Shown: piece by piece, positions 7,001 through 9,206 of the stretch | How positions within the stretch are numbered: position 1 is the stretch's first letter | Layout of the letters: each line of letters opens with the position of its first letter | NCBI GenBank assembly: GCA_026415015.1 | Contig: JAOAHW010000129.1 | Span: 1-9,206 of the forward strand | Direction of reading: 5' to 3' | DNA from: Syntrophorhabdaceae bacterium | GTDB taxonomy: Bacteria; Desulfobacterota; Syntrophorhabdia; Syntrophorhabdales; Syntrophorhabdaceae | DNA length: 9,206 bases | Made by a program: the position numbers and the translations under genes | The notes under the pieces: model-generated | The model's input: the letters and a program-made list of their open reading frames with translations, nothing else | Databases searched by the model: none | Told to the model about the DNA's origin: nothing

Positions 7001-8674
7001 TTATACTGCCTCTGTGAGTGCGCTTATCTCATCATCAATCATGGTATCCTTGTAACCTCTAAGGGCTATAGCAGAAGACGGGCATGTGGCATTACATAGA
7101 CCACAACCCATACATGCTGCCTCCTCTACCTTTACAATATGGAGGTTATCGTCGAACTTAATGGCCTTTGCCACACATGCCTGTTCGCACATCCTGCAAC
7201 CACTACACCTCTTAGGGTCTACATAGGCCACAAAGGGCTCAATAAAGGCATATCCGAGGTTTAAAAGTCCATAGAGCTTTACTGCCGATGCCCTGCCATG
7301 ATTTATGGACTCCTCCATATCCTTTGGACCTGAGCATGTCCCTGCTATAAATATCCCTTTAAGGGCTGTATCATAGGGTCTGAGTTTTGGGTGTGCCTCA
7401 AGAAAAAACCTGTCCTTATCAAGGGTTATCTTCAGTAAACTGGCAATCTCGTGATTATCCTTTGAAGGTGACATGCCAACAGAGAGGATAACAAGGTCGA
7501 ATTCCCTCTCAAAGGCCATACCAAGGAGGGTATCCTCACCCCTTAAAATGACACCCCTCTCCTCAGGGATGACCTCTGATATGTTTGCCCTTGTGAAAAG
7601 GACACCTTTCTCCTGTGTGTCTTCGTAGAACTCCTCCCCTCCCCTGGGATGGGACCTCACATCCATGTAAAAAGACTCCACATAAGAGTCTTTGATATGG
7701 TTTTTGATTTTTTCACCTGTCTTTATGGCATTTATGCAACATATCCTTGAACAGTATGGCCTGCCTATCGTATCATCCCTTGAACCGATACAGTGGAGGA
7801 TTGCCACCCTTGAACCCTCCTTTAATGGCAGGTCATCCATATTCTCTTCAAATTCAAGGGTTGTCACTACCCTCTTGTCAACACCATACTGGAGTTCAGG
7901 TTTTACTGAGGGGTCAAAGGCTGTAAATCCTATGGCTACAATCACACCACCTGCTGTAATGCTTATCTCCCCATCCTTTGTTTTGATGACAGCCTCATAG
8001 TTACCGAATGAGCCCCCAAAGGAGACAAGCCTTGATGATGTGAATATGTGGACATTATCAAGGGTCTTTAGCTCCTTCACCATACCCTCTATAATATCCC
8101 TGCCTCTCTCCCTGATTGGCCATACATCCCCAACACGCCTTACATGACCACCCAGTTCATCCTCTTTCTCCACGAGATAGACGTCCATGCCTGCCCTTGC
8201 AAGAAATGCCGCTGCACTCATCCCTGATATGCCACCGCCTAAGATAAGGGCAGATTTATTCACCTCTACCTGTTTTTCTTCAAGGGGTTCATAGTGGGCA
8301 GAAGAATATATACCTGCCCTTATCAATCTCATGGCCTTCTTGGTATTTTTGTCTTTATCTTCTCCTGTCCATGAACAGTGCTCCCTTATGCTTACCCTTC
8401 TTAATAGAAAAGGGTTTAGTCCCGCATCTCTCACAAGGTTTTTGAACATATCCTGATGGAGTGTCTTTGTGCATGCTGCAATAATCACCCTATCAAGACC
8501 AAGTCTCTCAATACTGCTTTTAATAAGTGCCTGACCAGGCTCAGAACACATAAAGGGATAGTCCTCCACGCAGGCTATATTCACCATTTCTCTAAAATGC
8601 CCCTTCAATCCCTCTATATCCACTGTAGACTTTATGTTATGCCCACAATGACAGATAAATATCCCGATCCTCAC
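7001..8674 (-). CDS. hdrA: HdrA-type FAD/iron-sulfur protein (electron-bifurcating core subunit)
   Basis: This 557-aa protein has the standard HdrA order. The N-terminal domain spans residues 1-130, with CHCG at 8-11, C35, C43, C68 and the REHCSW motif at C100. A Rossmann FAD site follows (LILGGGISG, about 143-151). The core cluster ligands are C295 (HCIGSRD), C308, C312 and C313 (YCSRICC). The GPKDM segment lies near 449-453. Two C-terminal [4Fe-4S] motifs follow: C490, C493, C496, C500 and C521, C524, C527, C531P. It is shorter than methanogen HdrA and lacks the ferredoxin insertion after the N-terminal domain. In the family the FAD splits electron pairs between a low-potential ferredoxin and HdrCB. 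The loop usually read as RAFGKGYEEFY is RSHPRGGEEFY here. The start is GTG at 8674: an in-frame TGA two codons upstream excludes a longer form, and the protein begins directly at the RIGIFICHCG motif. It follows the previous gene by 17 nt and precedes mvhD by 53 nt. Confidence 0.95.
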   Translation of the reverse strand: MRIGIFICHCGHNIKSTVDIEGLKGHFREMVNIACVEDYPFMCSEPGQALIKSSIERLGLDRVIIAACTKTLHQDMFKNLVRDAGLNPFLLRRVSIREHCSWTGEDKDKNTKKAMRLIRAGIYSSAHYEPLEEKQVEVNKSALILGGGISGMSAAAFLARAGMDVYLVEKEDELGGHVRRVGDVWPIRERGRDIIEGMVKELKTLDNVHIFTSSRLVSFGGSFGNYEAVIKTKDGEISITAGGVIVAIGFTAFDPSVKPELQYGVDKRVVTTLEFEENMDDLPLKEGSRVAILHCIGSRDDTIGRPYCSRICCINAIKTGEKIKNHIKDSYVESFYMDVRSHPRGGEEFYEDTQEKGVLFTRANISEVIPEERGVILRGEDTLLGMAFEREFDLVILSVGMSPSKDNHEIASLLKITLDKDRFFLEAHPKLRPYDTALKGIFIAGTCSGPKDMEESINHGRASAVKLYGLLNLGYAFIEPFVAYVDPKRCSGCRMCEQACVAKAIKFDDNLHIVKVEEAACMGCGLCNATCPSSAIALRGYKDTMIDDEISALTEAV

Positions 8675-8680
8675 CTTTCA

Positions 8681-8686
8681 CCTTTT
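8681..8686 (-). promoter_or_regulatory. Ribosome binding site supporting a GTG start of hdrA
   Basis: AAAAGG on the minus strand lies 6 nt before the GTG at 8674, in the 17-nt spacer after the preceding HdrA-like gene. With the in-frame TGA between this site and the GTG, it fixes the unusual start codon of the full-length hdrA. Confidence 0.6.
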
Positions 8687-8691
8687 GCTTT

Positions 8692-9204
8692 TCAATGTTT
8701 TATATATTCCATACACCTTGCACAGGCCTCACCGGCTGATGCCACTGTATCTGCTATGTCCTTTGGCCCTGATGCCATACCACAGACAAATATGCCTTCT
8801 ATGTTTGTCTTGGAGGGTTCAATGGCATTGACCTTTATAAACCCATATTCATCTCTATCCAGAGACATTAGCTTGCATAACTCTTCAGTGCCTTTGTGTG
8901 GCCTTACCCCTGTTGCCAGTATAACAATATCTGTCTCTATCTCCTTTAACTCAGCGCTCAACATATCCTCAACCCTAACAAGGAGGCCTTCTTGGCTCTT
9001 AACTACCTCACCAGGGATACCCCTTATATAGAATGTCCCGACATCCTGTGTATTTTTGTAAAACTCTTCATAGCCCTTGCCGTATGCCCTCACATCTATA
9101 TAGGATATGTATATCTGGGCGTCTTTTATCCTGTCTTTTATTATACTTGCATGTTTGGCTGTATACATGCAGCACGCCCTTGAACAGAAACGGGCGCCTG
9201 TCTG
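8692..9204 (-). CDS. hdrA: HdrA/QmoA-like flavoprotein, 5'-truncated by window end
   Basis: Only the C-terminal 170 residues are present; the frame stays open to the right edge, beginning with the codons for QTGARFCSRACCMYTAK. The visible part has the HdrA core cysteines (FCSRACC). Next come the canonical DVRAYGKGYEEFY stretch, an LATGVRP segment that closes the FAD/NAD-like domain, and GIFVCGMASGPKDIAD. The protein ends about 30 residues after GPKDI with no ferredoxin motifs, as in the short QmoA-type proteins rather than full HdrA. The FAD-binding N-terminus lies outside the window, so its length and any N-terminal domain are unknown. It lies 17 nt upstream of the full hdrA, in the same operon. 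It is probably a second flavin subunit of the complex; the QmoA resemblance is an inference from domain content and position. Confidence 0.92.
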   Translation of the reverse strand, partial: QTGARFCSRACCMYTAKHASIIKDRIKDAQIYISYIDVRAYGKGYEEFYKNTQDVGTFYIRGIPGEVVKSQEGLLVRVEDMLSAELKEIETDIVILATGVRPHKGTEELCKLMSLDRDEYGFIKVNAIEPSKTNIEGIFVCGMASGPKDIADTVASAGEACARCMEYIKH

Positions 9205-9206
9205 CC

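Noticed and set aside
8456..9031. 191-codon plus-strand open frame opposite the two right-hand hdrA genes
   Set aside because: It spans the junction of two well-supported minus-strand HdrA genes, has no recognisable motif and a low-complexity composition, and looks like an antisense shadow.
2656..9204. CRISPR arrays, tRNA or rRNA genes, or direct repeats
   Set aside because: None seen on either strand; the region is nearly all coding, and the only repetition is between homologous protein domains.
9180..9206. Possible adapter at the right end, because of the terminal CTGTCT
   Set aside because: The match to the mosaic end stops after six bases, and translation through the edge continues as a plausible HdrA sequence leading into FCSRACC.

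Overview
The window is a fragment of a bacterial genome, almost certainly a contig from an anaerobe. Every gene I can support lies on the minus strand, so transcription runs from the right end to the left. The bacterial assignment rests on a PAS-GGDEF signalling protein. Anaerobic energy metabolism is indicated by the dense set of heterodisulfide-reductase (Hdr) type iron-sulfur flavoproteins. Codon use is rich in ATA (Ile) and AGG/AGA (Arg) in both halves. This would suit lineages such as Thermodesulfovibrio-like Nitrospirota or some sulfate-reducing or syntrophic 'deltaproteobacterial' groups, but that placement is a low-confidence inference. Bases 1-19 are not genomic: they match the Tn5/Nextera mosaic-end adapter exactly and truncate the left-hand gene.

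Right and centre (9206 to 2656): one tightly packed operon of seven genes. In transcription order these are a 5'-truncated short HdrA/QmoA-like flavoprotein, a full HdrA with two C-terminal ferredoxin motifs, MvhD, an FrhB/FdhB-like multi-cluster Fe-S protein, HdrC, HdrB, and a third HdrA-like flavoprotein. Spacings are 17 nt, 53 nt, a 4-nt overlap, a 14-nt overlap, 0 nt and a 4-nt overlap, so the proteins are probably made together and form one soluble complex. The beginning of the operon and its promoter lie off the right edge. There is no membrane subunit, hydrogenase large subunit or formate dehydrogenase catalytic subunit in view.

Left (2568 to 19): after an 87-nt gap holding a good sigma-70-like promoter comes a separate gene. 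It encodes a cytosolic sensor with six PAS domains and the first 50 or so residues of a GGDEF diguanylate-cyclase domain, cut off by the adapter/contig end.

How the parts may work together: HdrA proteins carry the FAD at which electrons are bifurcated or confurcated. MvhD and the FrhB/FdhB-like subunit are the usual entry points that pass electrons from a donor (H2, formate, F420H2 or NAD(P)H-type modules) to HdrA. HdrC relays electrons to HdrB, whose two CCG domains hold the non-cubane clusters that reduce a disulfide-type acceptor. The notable points are three different HdrA-type flavoproteins in one operon and a last one that carries a second, cysteine-less copy of its own core domain.
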